A DNA stretch of 48,327 nt. It comes from Pseudomonas sp. (lineage in GTDB: Bacteria > Pseudomonadota > Gammaproteobacteria > Pseudomonadales > Pseudomonadaceae). A program made the position numbers and the translations under genes. Of the stretch, positions 1 to 9,130 are shown piece by piece (the stretch's first letter is position 1; every line of letters starts with the position of its first letter). Where the stretch lies: assembly GCF_017744435.1 (NCBI RefSeq), contig NZ_JAGIBG010000034.1, positions 59,380 through 107,706 on the forward strand, given 5' to 3'. The notes beneath the pieces are model-generated. The model did no database searches. It saw only the letters and a list, made by a program, of their open reading frames with translations, and was not told where the DNA came from.

Positions 1-106
1 AGAACAGGCGCTATAAAAATGACGTCAAAAACCCAATTTACGCTTATCCGACTACCCCACTCAGGCTAAACTCGCCTCAGCTTTCCTGGCCCGCCCTGAG
101 TGCGCA

Positions 107-2971
107 ATGAATCACCCCCACGAAATCCGCCCTGACCTGGACGAAGGCATCGACCGCAAGGTGCTGGCGACATTGCGTGCGCGCTTCCTGTACATCAACC
201 AGTGCCGGCTCGAGCGCGCGATGGAGGGCCTGTCGAGCCGCCAGCAGCTGGTCCTGACCCTGCTGCCGCTGCTGTTCCACGTCAATCACCCGCTGTTGCC
301 CGGTTACGTGTCCGGCGCCACACCGTCCGGGGTGGCGGGGTTCGAGCCGGATGCCGATCAGGTCGCCGATGCCCAGCGCCTGGCGCGCTCGTTCGCCTAC
401 AAGGCGCGCCATGGCAACCCACCGCGGCCGATTCACGGCCTGTTCCTGATGGGCAGCCTCGGCTCGCTGGCCCAGGCCGAACAGAGCGACATGGACCTGT
501 GGGTGTGCCACGCCCCCTGCCTGGCCGAAGCCGAGCGCGAGGAACTGCGCCGCAAATGCCAGTTGCTGGAAGCCTGGGCGGCCAGCCAGGGTGCCGAGGC
601 GCACTTCTTCCTGATCGACCCGCAAAGTTTCGCCCAGGGTCAGCGTGACAGCCAGCTCAGCTCCGACGACTGCGGCACCACGCAGCATTTCCTGCTGCTC
701 GACGAGTTCTACCGCACGGCCATCTGGCTCGCCGGGCGCACACCGCTGTGGTGGCTGGTGCCGGTCTATGAAGAGCACAACTATCAGGCCTATACCGAGA
801 CCCTGCTGTCCAAGCGGTTCATCCGCAACCAGGACGCCCTCGACCTTGGCAACCTTTCACACATACCGCCCGGCGAGTACGTCGGGGCCGGGCTGTGGCA
901 GCTGTTCAAGGGGATCGATTCGCCCTACAAGTCACTGCTCAAGCTGCTGCTGACCGAGGCCTATGCCAGTGAGCACCCAACCGTGCGCTGCCTGAGCCTG
1001 GACTACAAGCAAGCGGTGTTCGCCAACCATCTCGACCTCGACGAGCTCGACCCCTATGTGATGGTGTACCGGCGTATCGAGCGCTACCTGCAGCAACGCG
1101 GCGAAACCGCACGACTGGAACTGGTCCGGCGCAGCCTGTACCTGAAGGTCAACAAGAAGCTGAGCGGCCTGGACCGCACCCGCAGCAACGGCTGGCAGCG
1201 CCAACTGTTGCAGCGCCTGGCCGATGAGTGGGGCTGGGACGAACGCCAGCTGGCCATGCTCGACAGCCGCAGCCAGTGGAAGGTACGCCAGGTCGCCGTC
1301 GAGCGCCGTGAACTGGTAGCGGAGCTCAACCACAGCTATCGCTTTCTCGGCCAGTTTGCGCAAAGCCAGGATGCCAGCAGCCGCGCCGACCAGCGTGACC
1401 TGAATGTCCTGGGCCGGCGCCTGTACGCCGCCTTCGAACGCCGCGCCGGCAAGATCGAAGTGATCAACCCGGGCATTGCCCCGGACATCGCCGAAGACAC
1501 CTTGACGCTGGTCCAGTCGCCAAACCGCAAGGAGCCTGGCACCCATCACTGGGGCCTGTACAACGGCAACCTGGGGGTGCACGAATGGGAGCATTTCAGC
1601 CCGATCAAGCGCTGCCGCGAATTGCTCGAGCTGCTGACCTGGGCCCACCGCAATGGCGTGATCGACAGCACCACGCGCCTGGCCCTGCACCCGGGCGACA
1701 GCGACCTCAGCGAATTCGAGCTGTTCAACCTGTTGGGCAGCCTGCAGCAAAGCATCCCGTTGCCGCTGGACAGCGTCAGCGAAGAGCGCCTGCTGCAGCC
1801 GAGCGTGGCTGACGAAGTCCTGCTGCTGGTCAATGTCGGCGTCGACCCACTGCACCATCACCGCGACCTGAACATCCTGATGACCACCGAGCGCACCGAC
1901 TCGTTGAGTTATGCCGGTGTACGCGAGAACCTGGTACTGACCCTCGACCAGGTCACCCGCAACAGCTGGAACGAAGTGCTGGTGCAGCGCTACGACGGCG
2001 AACACGCGCTGCTGCGCTGCCTGCGGGACTTCCTCAACAGCCTCGGCCAGCGCAGCCACCGCCCGCAGGTTCGGGTACGCTGCTTCTGCCACAACCGCGC
2101 CCAGGCCATCGGCCAGCGGGTCGAGGAAATTTTCGACACGGTGCAATTGCTGCTCGACCAAGGCCTGAATCACCGTTACCTGCTGCAGGTGGCGCAGTAC
2201 ACCCATGTGCTGGAACTAGTGCCCGGCCAGGTCAGCCTGGCGACCCTGGCCGGGCATGACGCCGTGCTCGATCACCTGGGCGAAGAGCGCAGCGAGTACA
2301 GCCCGTTGCACCTGGATGGCAATGCCCTGCAGGACTACGACCTGCCCCTGTTGCTGGAACAAGGCCGGCGCAATTGCATCCAGGTGTTCTACCGCCTGCT
2401 CGATGGCTGGGCCGACCTGTACGTGCTGGATGAGTACAACGCCCTCTGGCAGCAGCGCCTGCCATTGTTTGACGAAAGCCACTTGCTGCTGCCGTTGCAG
2501 CGTTTTCTGCGCTCGGTGGTGGTGCGCCATGATGCCCGCCTCCCGCTCGACCACCTGCAGCAGGCTTCACTGGCCATCCACTACGCCCAGCTGCTGCCCT
2601 CCGGCCCGGGCAAGGCGCGCAGCATCGAGCCGCGCCCGGCGCCCAGCGCGGGTGTCGACCAACCTTATTACGAGGTGCAGGCCATTCTGCAGGCCGGCAC
2701 GGGGGATGAGGTGCATGTGACGCTGTATTGCGACCAGCAGGAGTTTTCCGAGCTGGACCATGGTGACCAACTGTATGAAGTGGTCGCCCGGCAGATTCTT
2801 GGCCAGCGCCGCAGTGCCGGGCACTACCGCTGCTACATCACCGACCTGGACCTGTCCGAGCTGCTCGAGGACGAGCAGGGGTCGACCTGCCTGTACCTAC
2901 GCTACAAGCGTCAACTGGAGCAGGCATTGAATCAGGGGCTGGAGCAATTGCAGGCCGCACTCACCCCCTGA
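107..2971 (+). CDS. cyaA: Class I adenylate cyclase
   Basis: This 954-residue protein makes cAMP from ATP in the cytoplasm, feeding Crp/Vfr-type regulators. The N-terminal catalytic half shows the class I cyclase nucleotidyltransferase signature: GSLGS at about residues 116-120, then the acidic DMD pair at 128-130 followed by LW. The rest is the long regulatory region typical of the family, and the length matches Pseudomonas CyaA. The ATG at 107 is the first in frame and directly precedes conserved sequence, with a weak TGAG Shine-Dalgarno. The product assignment is firm; regulation cannot be read because only about 100 bases of upstream DNA are present. Confidence 0.95.
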   Translation: MNHPHEIRPDLDEGIDRKVLATLRARFLYINQCRLERAMEGLSSRQQLVLTLLPLLFHVNHPLLPGYVSGATPSGVAGFEPDADQVADAQRLARSFAYKARHGNPPRPIHGLFLMGSLGSLAQAEQSDMDLWVCHAPCLAEAEREELRRKCQLLEAWAASQGAEAHFFLIDPQSFAQGQRDSQLSSDDCGTTQHFLLLDEFYRTAIWLAGRTPLWWLVPVYEEHNYQAYTETLLSKRFIRNQDALDLGNLSHIPPGEYVGAGLWQLFKGIDSPYKSLLKLLLTEAYASEHPTVRCLSLDYKQAVFANHLDLDELDPYVMVYRRIERYLQQRGETARLELVRRSLYLKVNKKLSGLDRTRSNGWQRQLLQRLADEWGWDERQLAMLDSRSQWKVRQVAVERRELVAELNHSYRFLGQFAQSQDASSRADQRDLNVLGRRLYAAFERRAGKIEVINPGIAPDIAEDTLTLVQSPNRKEPGTHHWGLYNGNLGVHEWEHFSPIKRCRELLELLTWAHRNGVIDSTTRLALHPGDSDLSEFELFNLLGSLQQSIPLPLDSVSEERLLQPSVADEVLLLVNVGVDPLHHHRDLNILMTTERTDSLSYAGVRENLVLTLDQVTRNSWNEVLVQRYDGEHALLRCLRDFLNSLGQRSHRPQVRVRCFCHNRAQAIGQRVEEIFDTVQLLLDQGLNHRYLLQVAQYTHVLELVPGQVSLATLAGHDAVLDHLGEERSEYSPLHLDGNALQDYDLPLLLEQGRRNCIQVFYRLLDGWADLYVLDEYNALWQQRLPLFDESHLLLPLQRFLRSVVVRHDARLPLDHLQQASLAIHYAQLLPSGPGKARSIEPRPAPSAGVDQPYYEVQAILQAGTGDEVHVTLYCDQQEFSELDHGDQLYEVVARQILGQRRSAGHYRCYITDLDLSELLEDEQGSTCLYLRYKRQLEQALNQGLEQLQAALTP

Positions 2972-3048
2972 GCCAACCGGTGTTTCCCTCTGCACGGAAC
3001 AGCTGGCAACCAACATGCTGCGCACTCATCCAACGATTGGAGTGCGTC

Positions 3049-3894
3049 ATGAACAAACAGAACTGGATGGCCAGCGTGCCTGAACTTGGCCGCCTGCGCG
3101 TTGACCAGCTCATCCTGCCCGGCAGCCATGATTCGGGCATGGACAAACAAGCCGACAATATCGTGCTACCACAGGAAGTGACCCAGGACGTTTCCTGCAT
3201 CGAGCAGATCCGCGCCGGTATTCGCGTGCTGGACCTTCGTGTACGCGCCAACCGCGAATACACCCCCGACTCAACCTACCGCTACAAGCTCTATCACCTG
3301 AGCACATCGGGGCGCACTGTGCTCGGCGACGTCGTGTCGGAGCTGAACCGCTTTTACGAAGACCCCGCCAACGAACGGGAAATCATCATTCTCGACTTCC
3401 ATCAATTCGATCACTTCAGTGCCCAGGAGCACGAGTGGATGCTGGCGATGCTGGACCAGCACATGGGCCAGCGAATCATCCCTTATGACTTGCACATGCT
3501 GACCTTGGATCAACTGTGGAATGACCACCCCGGCAGAACCGTGGTCATTGCCTATAACGACCAGGCCGGAGGCAACCACTGGAATGGTGTGGAACAGGTC
3601 TGGATGGGTGAGAACACACCCTCCACAGAGGAGCTGAAAGCCTTCATGGACAAGAAGCGAGGGCAGCAGTACAAGCCAGACGGCACGCTACGCTCGATCC
3701 AGTGCGCCAAATACAACAAGGTGGTGTTCACCCCTGATGATTTCAGCGACAAGATTGATGAGTGGTTCCATTCAAAAGACCTGGGCAGCTATATCCAGGG
3801 CTTCCACATCATCAATACCGATTGGTCGCTGCGCAGTCGCATCGTCGACAACTGTATTCACGCCTGCCAGCTCAGGGCGCAGAACACGCCCTGA
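3049..3894 (+). CDS. PI-PLC X-domain-like phosphodiesterase
   Basis: A 281-residue protein resembling phosphatidylinositol-specific phospholipase C. The X-box motif LPGSHDSG places the first catalytic His at about residue 27, and LYHLS gives a candidate second His at about 83; DLRVR between them fits the metal/active-site strand. It may cleave a phosphoinositide or a related phosphodiester; the substrate is unknown. No convincing signal peptide is seen from the chosen start. An in-frame start at 2980 exists, but the ATG at 3049 begins the conserved domain. Codon use looks more AT-rich than in cyaA or rnk, and the gene sits between two genes I expect to be adjacent, so it may be acquired (inference). 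It ends 15 bases before the stop of convergent rnk. Confidence 0.75.
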   Translation: MNKQNWMASVPELGRLRVDQLILPGSHDSGMDKQADNIVLPQEVTQDVSCIEQIRAGIRVLDLRVRANREYTPDSTYRYKLYHLSTSGRTVLGDVVSELNRFYEDPANEREIIILDFHQFDHFSAQEHEWMLAMLDQHMGQRIIPYDLHMLTLDQLWNDHPGRTVVIAYNDQAGGNHWNGVEQVWMGENTPSTEELKAFMDKKRGQQYKPDGTLRSIQCAKYNKVVFTPDDFSDKIDEWFHSKDLGSYIQGFHIINTDWSLRSRIVDNCIHACQLRAQNTP

Positions 3895-3909
3895 AAGGCC
3901 ATGCAGGGC

Positions 3910-4320
3910 TCAGAGGTCGAAATCGCCAGCCGCTTCTGGCTGGTATTCGACTTCCAGCAACTTCAGTTTCAGGGTCTTGCCCCCCGGTGCCGGCCAGTCG
4001 ATCTGCTCGCCGACCGACAAGCCCAGCAGCGCACAGCCGATCGGCGCGAGGATCGAAACCTTGCCCTCGCCGCCGGCATCTTTCGGGTACACCAGGGTCA
4101 GGTGGTAGTCCTTGCCACTTGCTTCCTCACGGCAATGCACGCGCGAGTTCATGGTCACCACACCGGCGGGCACTTCATCATGGCCGACCACCTGACCGGC
4201 ACGGTCCAGCTCCTCCTGCAAGGCGAGCACACCCGGCGTACTTTCGTCGAGGCTGTCGATCAGGCGCTCGAGACGCTGTACGTCCAATCGGGTGAGGATG
4301 AGGGAAGGCTTGGTGCTCAT
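3910..4320 (-). CDS. rnk: Nucleoside diphosphate kinase regulator Rnk
   Basis: 136 residues, the usual length for Rnk. An N-terminal short helical region (LERLIDSLDE) is followed by a GreA/GreB C-terminal-like domain containing VYPKDAG, KVSILAPIGCALLGLSVGE and the hydrophobic end of the fold. Rnk binds RNA polymerase near the secondary channel and influences nucleoside diphosphate kinase and, in pseudomonads, polysaccharide production. It is transcribed on the minus strand with its own promoter region at 4321-4371, just downstream of a terminator that closes the cyaY/DUF1289 transcript. The call is confident from the whole-length match to the family pattern. Confidence 0.92.
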   Translation of the reverse strand: MSTKPSLILTRLDVQRLERLIDSLDESTPGVLALQEELDRAGQVVGHDEVPAGVVTMNSRVHCREEASGKDYHLTLVYPKDAGGEGKVSILAPIGCALLGLSVGEQIDWPAPGGKTLKLKLLEVEYQPEAAGDFDL

Positions 4321-4371
4321 GATCCAGTCAGACTCCTTTGAACAGGCGGTTTCCTGCAGGCAGATAAAGCA

Positions 4372-4395
4372 AAACCCCGCCCAAGGGCGGGGTTT
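4372..4395 (-). terminator. Rho-independent terminator after DUF1289 gene
   Basis: A GC-rich hairpin (ACCCCGCCC, short loop, GGGCGGGGT) is flanked by A's on the left and T's on the right, so it can work on either strand. By position it ends the minus-strand cyaY-DUF1289 transcript before rnk. Confidence 0.8.
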
Positions 4396-4452
4396 GTGAA
4401 TGCTGTTGCGTCACCGACGCACTACCCGACACTACCACAGCCGGGCAAATAC

Positions 4453-4665
4453 TCAAGCCCGTGCACGCAGGGCCTCGGCTTCGCGGCAGATCTGCCGACG
4501 CCGTTCGTCATCGGCCGAACGCCATTCGCGAATGTGCTCGACATGCCGGTGGCAGCCGGTGCATACCCGCTGCTCATCCAGCCGGCAAACGCTGATGCAA
4601 GGTGAAGGCACCGCCGGGCTGACGTTGCTGTACAGCGGCTTGGGTGGCCGCGCCTGGCTGCTCAT
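4453..4665 (-). CDS. DUF1289 domain protein
   Basis: A 70-residue protein with the DUF1289 pattern SPCISVCRLD, CTGCHR and EWRSADDERRR. The four cysteines of CISVC and CTGC suggest a small metal or iron-sulfur site, but the function is unknown. The frame extends to 4734, overlapping cyaY, yet the ATG at 4665 lies one base past the cyaY stop (TGA-C-ATG), so translational coupling with cyaY is likely. Linkage to an iron-binding frataxin supports, without proving, a role in metal handling. Confidence 0.85.
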   Translation of the reverse strand: MSSQARPPKPLYSNVSPAVPSPCISVCRLDEQRVCTGCHRHVEHIREWRSADDERRRQICREAEALRARA

Positions 4666-4666
4666 G

Positions 4667-4999
4667 TCAGATCTCGTTGAAGTCCAGCTTCTCGCCGGCC
4701 CGCTCCCAGACGATGCGCTCGAGCATTTCGCCAAGCAGCTCTTCGCTCTTCTCGCACACCCACTTGCCGCTCTCCGGGTCGTAGTCGAAGTGGAAACCGC
4801 CGGAGCGGTCGGCCAGCCACAGCTGGCGCAGCGGCTCCTGGCGGCTGAAGATCAGCTGGGCGCCGCCTTCGAACTTGACGGTCAGCACGCCGCCGGAATT
4901 TTCCATGTCCAGGTCCAGGCCGCTCTCGTCGAACAGGTCTTCCAGTGCCTGTTGGGTCGCGTCGACCAGATCATGGAAACGCGCTTCGCTCAAACTCAT
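4667..4999 (-). CDS. cyaY: Iron-sulfur cluster assembly protein CyaY (frataxin)
   Basis: 110 residues with the bacterial frataxin pattern: an acidic first helix (EARFHDLVDATQQALEDLFD), a beta-sheet segment with GGVLTVKFEGG, the conserved QLWLADRSGGFHFDY and a final helix. CyaY binds iron on the acidic helix and modulates IscS activity. The open frame continues upstream to 5062, but the ATG at 4999 starts at the family N-terminus with GGTTCC upstream, so the shorter form is chosen. It is first in a two-gene minus-strand unit with the DUF1289 gene and diverges from lptM-lysA. Confidence 0.93.
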   Translation of the reverse strand: MSLSEARFHDLVDATQQALEDLFDESGLDLDMENSGGVLTVKFEGGAQLIFSRQEPLRQLWLADRSGGFHFDYDPESGKWVCEKSEELLGEMLERIVWERAGEKLDFNEI

Positions 5000-5175
5000 T
5001 GCAGGAACCTCGAAATTGGCTGCTTTACGGGCAAGCCGGGCAAGATACGGGCGCCGGGCCATGAATGCAAAGGTTTAGCCGCGCTCGATACGGGCCCATT
5101 ACCGGCGGCGATAACCCCTAAGCATAGCCCGCCCGACGGACCGGCTCTTGCATAGGCAATCCGCCGGTCGCTCGG

Positions 5176-5181
5176 TATACT
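5176..5181 (+). promoter_or_regulatory. Possible -10 element of lptM-lysA-dapF operon
   Basis: TATACT lies 37 bases before the lptM ATG. The best upstream hexamer (TTGCAT at 5148) is 22 bases away, too far for a standard sigma-70 promoter, so only the -10 is offered. Confidence 0.4.
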
Positions 5182-5217
5182 CGGGCGCAATACTGCATAT
5201 TTCAAAGGATTTCACCC

Positions 5218-5421
5218 ATGAAGCGCCTGATTTCCTCGCTCGCGGCGCTGGTCGCGGTTGCCTGCCTCGTTTCGGCCTGCGGTCAGAAGGGCCCCCTGTA
5301 CCTGCCAGAAGACGGCAAGGACGGCAAAGGCCCGAAAAAGTCGCACCAGCACCAGCACGCTCCAGCGGTCCAGCCGCAAGAAGAGCAGCCAATCCAGCCC
5401 GAGCAGACGCCAGAGCAGTAA
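5218..5421 (+). CDS. lptM: LPS assembly lipoprotein LptM (LppL/YifL)
   Basis: A 67-residue lipoprotein. A short signal peptide ends in the lipobox LVSAC, with Cys21 as the lipidated residue, followed by the diagnostic GQKGPLYLP motif of the LptM/YifL family and then a low-complexity His/Gln/Pro/Glu tail. In E. coli LptM stabilises the LptDE translocon in the outer membrane. It is located immediately before lysA, the conserved Pseudomonas arrangement in which it has been called lppL. The ribosome site AAAGGA precedes the ATG by a normal distance. Confidence 0.9.
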   Translation: MKRLISSLAALVAVACLVSACGQKGPLYLPEDGKDGKGPKKSHQHQHAPAVQPQEEQPIQPEQTPEQ

Positions 5422-5430
5422 GGAATTCAG

Positions 5431-6678
5431 ATGAACGCTTTCAACTACCGCGACGGTGAACTGTTCGCGGAAGGCGTGGCCCTGTCGGCTATCGCCGAAC
5501 GTTTCGGCACCCCGACCTACGTGTACTCGCGCGCTCACATCGAAGCCCAGTACCGCAGCTACACCGATGCCCTGCAAGGTACCGAGCACCTGGTCTGCTT
5601 CGCCGTCAAGGCCAACTCCAACCTCGGCGTGCTGAACGTCCTGGCGCGCCTGGGCGCAGGCTTCGACATCGTCTCCGGCGGTGAGCTGGAGCGCGTGCTG
5701 GCCGCTGGCGGGCGCGCCGACCGCGTGGTGTTCTCCGGCGTCGGCAAGACCCGTGAAGACATGCGCCGCGCCCTGGAAGTCGGTGTGCACTGCTTCAACG
5801 TCGAATCCACCGATGAGCTCGAGCGCCTGCAAGTGGTGGCCGCCGAAATGGGCAAGGTTGCCCCGATCTCGCTGCGCGTGAACCCGGACGTCGATGCCGG
5901 CACTCACCCGTACATTTCCACCGGCCTCAAAGAGAACAAGTTCGGCATCGCCATCGCCGACGCCGAAGCCATCTACGTGCGCGCCGCGCAGCTGCCGAAC
6001 CTGGACGTGGTCGGTGTCGACTGCCACATCGGCTCGCAGCTGACCACCGTCGACCCGTTCCTCGATGCCCTCGACCGCCTGCTGGCCCTGGTCGACCGCC
6101 TGGCCGAGTGCGGCATCCACCTGCGCCACCTGGACCTGGGCGGCGGCGTTGGCGTGCGCTATCGCGACGAAGAGCCGCCACTGGTAGCCGACTACATCAA
6201 GGCCATCCGCGAGCGCGTCGGCACCCGTGACCTGGCCCTGGTATTCGAGCCTGGCCGCTACATCGTGGCCAACGCCGGTGCCCTGCTGACCCGCGTGGAA
6301 TACCTCAAGCACACCGAACACAAGGACTTCGCCATCATCGACGCGGCGATGAACGACCTGATCCGCCCGGCCCTGTACCAGGCCTGGATGGGTGTCAGTG
6401 CGGTCACCCCACGGGCGGGCGAAGGCCGTGCCTACGACCTGGTCGGCCCGATCTGTGAAACCGGCGACTTCCTCGCCAAGGACCGCGTGTTGAACCTGGC
6501 CGAAGGTGACTTGCTGGCCGTGCAGTCGGCGGGCGCCTATGGTTTCGTCATGAGCTCGAACTACAACACCCGTGGCCGTTGCGCGGAAATCCTGGTCGAC
6601 GGCGACCAGGCTTTCGAAGTCCGCCGCCGCGAGACCATCGCCGAACTGTACGCTGGCGAAAGCCTGCTGCCGGAGTGA
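5431..6678 (+). CDS. lysA: Diaminopimelate decarboxylase
   Basis: 415 residues of the fold-type III PLP family. It converts meso-diaminopimelate to L-lysine, the last step of lysine synthesis. Visible features are the PLP lysine in CFAVKANSN (Lys60), SGGELERVL, DCHIGSQ, LGGGVGV, EPGRYIV and the substrate-binding cysteine in GPICETGDFLA. It starts nine bases after the lptM stop with AAGGAA upstream, and dapF, which makes its substrate, starts four bases after its stop, so the three genes form an operon. Length and motifs are complete. Confidence 0.97.
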   Translation: MNAFNYRDGELFAEGVALSAIAERFGTPTYVYSRAHIEAQYRSYTDALQGTEHLVCFAVKANSNLGVLNVLARLGAGFDIVSGGELERVLAAGGRADRVVFSGVGKTREDMRRALEVGVHCFNVESTDELERLQVVAAEMGKVAPISLRVNPDVDAGTHPYISTGLKENKFGIAIADAEAIYVRAAQLPNLDVVGVDCHIGSQLTTVDPFLDALDRLLALVDRLAECGIHLRHLDLGGGVGVRYRDEEPPLVADYIKAIRERVGTRDLALVFEPGRYIVANAGALLTRVEYLKHTEHKDFAIIDAAMNDLIRPALYQAWMGVSAVTPRAGEGRAYDLVGPICETGDFLAKDRVLNLAEGDLLAVQSAGAYGFVMSSNYNTRGRCAEILVDGDQAFEVRRRETIAELYAGESLLPE

Positions 6679-6682
6679 GCCC

Positions 6683-7513
6683 ATGCTGCTGCGCTTTACC
6701 AAGATGCATGGGCTGGGCAACGACTTCATGGTCCTCGACCTGGTCAGCCAGCACGCGCACATCCAGCCCAAGCACGCCAAGCAATGGGGTGACCGCCATA
6801 CCGGTATCGGCTTCGACCAGCTGCTGATCGTCGAGGCGCCGAGCAACCCGGAAGTGGACTTCCGCTACCGGATCTTCAACGCCGACGGTTCCGAGGTCGA
6901 GCAGTGCGGCAATGGTGCGCGCTGCTTCGCCCGCTTCGTGCTGGACAAGCGCCTGACCGCGAAGAAGCGCATCCGCGTGGAAACCAAGGGCGGCATCATC
7001 GAGCTGGACGTGCAGAACGACGGCCAGGTGTGTGTCGACATGGGCCCGCCGCGCTTCGTCCCGGCGGACATCCCGTTCATTGCCGACGAACAGGCGTTGA
7101 ACTACCCACTGGAGGTCGACGGCCAGGTGCATTCGATTGCCGCCGTGTCCATGGGCAACCCGCATGCCGTGCTGCGCGTCGATGACGTGCACACCGCGCC
7201 GGTCCATGAACTGGGCCCGAAAATCGAAAACCACCCGCGCTTCCCGCAGCGGGTGAATGCTGGTTTCCTCCAGGTCATTGACCGCCATCGCGCCAACCTG
7301 CGGGTATGGGAGCGTGGCGCCGGCGAGACCCAGGCCTGTGGCACCGGCGCCTGCGCCGCAGCCGTGGCCGCCATCAGCCAGGGCTGGATGGACTCCCCGG
7401 TGACCCTTGACCTGCCGGGTGGCCGCCTGAACATCGAATGGGCCGGCCCCGGCAAGCCCGTGTTGATGACCGGCCCAGCCGTACGCGTCTTCGAAGGACA
7501 GGTTCGTCTCTAA
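6683..7513 (+). CDS. dapF: Diaminopimelate epimerase
   Basis: 276 residues. DapF interconverts LL- and meso-diaminopimelate by a two-base mechanism using two cysteines, both present: Cys75 in EQCGNGARC and Cys219 in QACGTGAC. The N-terminal FTKMHGLGNDF signature marks the start at 6683; a longer in-frame reading from 6572 would run inside lysA and is rejected. The gene supplies meso-DAP for lysA (just upstream) and peptidoglycan. The following DUF484 gene starts 13 bases downstream. Confidence 0.97.
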   Translation: MLLRFTKMHGLGNDFMVLDLVSQHAHIQPKHAKQWGDRHTGIGFDQLLIVEAPSNPEVDFRYRIFNADGSEVEQCGNGARCFARFVLDKRLTAKKRIRVETKGGIIELDVQNDGQVCVDMGPPRFVPADIPFIADEQALNYPLEVDGQVHSIAAVSMGNPHAVLRVDDVHTAPVHELGPKIENHPRFPQRVNAGFLQVIDRHRANLRVWERGAGETQACGTGACAAAVAAISQGWMDSPVTLDLPGGRLNIEWAGPGKPVLMTGPAVRVFEGQVRL

Positions 7514-7526
7514 GCGAGTAACCCCC

Positions 7527-8231
7527 ATGACCGATCAGCCAGTACCCCAGCAGCCCGATGAGCTCGATGCCGAAGCGGTGGTCGCCTACCTGCGCGCCCA
7601 CCCCACCTTCTTCGCCGAGCACGACGAGCTGCTGCTCGAGCAACGCATCCCCCACCAGCGCGGCGACAGCGTGTCGCTGGTGGAACGCCAGCTCAAGCTG
7701 CTGCGCGACCGTAACATCGAGATGCGCCATCGCCTGTCGCAACTGATGGACGTGGCCCGTGACAACGACCGGCTGTTCGACAAGACCCGCCGGCTGATCC
7801 TCGACCTGCTCGATGCCGGCAGCCTGGAAGAAGTGGTGATGGCCGTCGAAGACAGCCTGCGTCAGGAATTCCAGGTGCCTTTCGTCAGCCTGATCCTGTT
7901 CGGCGACAACGCAGCGCCCGTCGGCCGCTGGGTGAGCAATGCCGAAGCCCAGCAAGCCATCGGCGGCCTGCTTGGCGGCGGCAAGACGGTCAGCGGCAAC
8001 CTGCGCGAGCATGAACTGGCCTTCCTGTTCGGCAAGGAGCAGCAGCAGGAAGTCGGCTCCAGTGCCGTTGCAGCCCTGGAATACCAGGGGCTGCATGGCG
8101 TGCTGGCGATCGGCAGTCGTGACCCGCAGCACTACAAGAGCAGCGTCGGCACCTTGTTCCTCGGCTATATCGCCGAAGTGCTCGGCCGCGTGGTGCCGCG
8201 CGTGACCCAGACCCTGCGTCCGGTGCGCTGA
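7527..8231 (+). CDS. DUF484 family protein
   Basis: A 234-residue cytoplasmic protein of the DUF484 family, which has a GAF-like fold. The N-terminus (VVAYLRAHPTFFAEHDELL, then RGDSVSLVERQ) is the family hallmark, followed by a helical linker RNIEMRHRLSQLM and the GAF-like domain ending ALEYQGLHGVLAIGSRDP. The function is unestablished. The conserved linkage dapF-DUF484-xerC holds here: its stop overlaps the xerC start by one base (TGATG), which implies translational coupling. Confidence 0.9.
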   Translation: MTDQPVPQQPDELDAEAVVAYLRAHPTFFAEHDELLLEQRIPHQRGDSVSLVERQLKLLRDRNIEMRHRLSQLMDVARDNDRLFDKTRRLILDLLDAGSLEEVVMAVEDSLRQEFQVPFVSLILFGDNAAPVGRWVSNAEAQQAIGGLLGGGKTVSGNLREHELAFLFGKEQQQEVGSSAVAALEYQGLHGVLAIGSRDPQHYKSSVGTLFLGYIAEVLGRVVPRVTQTLRPVR

Positions 8232-9130
8232 TGGAACGCCAGCTGGAGGCTTATTGCGCACACCTGCGCAACGAGCGCCAGGTGTCGGAGCACACCCTGC
8301 TGGCCTACCGCCGCGACCTCGACAAGGTCATCGAATACTGCAACAGCCAGGGCATCGCTGGCTGGGGCGCGCTGCAGATCCAGCAACTGCGCCAACTGGT
8401 TGCCCGCCAGCACCACCAAGGGCAGTCCTCGCGCAGCCTGGCGCGGTTGCTATCAGCGGTGCGCGGCCTGTACCGCTACCTCAACCGCGAAGGGCTGTGC
8501 CAGCACGATCCGGCCACCGGCCTGAGCGCGCCCAAGGGCGAGCGCCGGCTGCCCAAGGTGCTGGACACCGACCGCGCCCTGCAGCTGCTCGATGGCGGCG
8601 TCGACGACGATTTCATCGCCCGCCGCGACCAGGCCATCCTCGAACTGTTCTATTCCTCCGGCCTGCGCCTGTCCGAGCTGAACAACCTAGACCTCGAGCA
8701 GCTCGACCTGGCCGCTGGCCTGGTGCAGGTGCTCGGCAAGGGCAGCAAGACCCGCGTGCTGCCCGTCGGCCGCAAGGCCCGTGAGGCCTTGCAGGCCTGG
8801 TTCAAGCTGCGTGGCATCGGCGGCCCACGTGACAGCGCGGTGTTCATCACCCGCCAAGGCAATCGCATGAGCCCGCGGGCCATCCAGCTGCGGGTCAAGG
8901 CCGCTGGTGAGCGCGAGCTGGGTCAGCACCTGCACCCGCACATGCTTCGCCATTCCTTCGCCAGCCATGTGCTGGAATCGTCCCAGGACCTGCGCGCGGT
9001 GCAGGAAATGCTCGGCCATGCCGACATCAGCACCACGCAGATTTACACCCACCTGGACTTCCAGCACCTGGCCGCGGTGTACGACAGCGCCCACCCTCGG
9101 GCCAAACGCAGCAAAGGCACAGACTCATGA
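8231..9130 (+). CDS. xerC: Site-specific tyrosine recombinase XerC
   Basis: 299 residues. With XerD it resolves chromosome dimers at dif. The N-terminal SAM-like core-binding domain (1-90) is followed by the catalytic domain with all expected residues: Arg146 (YSSGLRLSEL), Lys170 (GKGSKTR), His237 and Arg240 (HPHMLRHS), His263 (LGHADIS) and the nucleophile Tyr272 (QIYTHLD). Its position after dapF-DUF484 and before a HAD gene is the classic xerC locus. The stop overlaps the HAD start by four bases (ATGA). Confidence 0.97.
   Translation: MERQLEAYCAHLRNERQVSEHTLLAYRRDLDKVIEYCNSQGIAGWGALQIQQLRQLVARQHHQGQSSRSLARLLSAVRGLYRYLNREGLCQHDPATGLSAPKGERRLPKVLDTDRALQLLDGGVDDDFIARRDQAILELFYSSGLRLSELNNLDLEQLDLAAGLVQVLGKGSKTRVLPVGRKAREALQAWFKLRGIGGPRDSAVFITRQGNRMSPRAIQLRVKAAGERELGQHLHPHMLRHSFASHVLESSQDLRAVQEMLGHADISTTQIYTHLDFQHLAAVYDSAHPRAKRSKGTDS

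Noticed and set aside
5212..6846. 544-residue minus-strand frame opposite lysA
   Set aside because: Antisense shadow of lptM-lysA-dapF with Gly/Val/Ala/Asp-rich sequence and no recognisable family.
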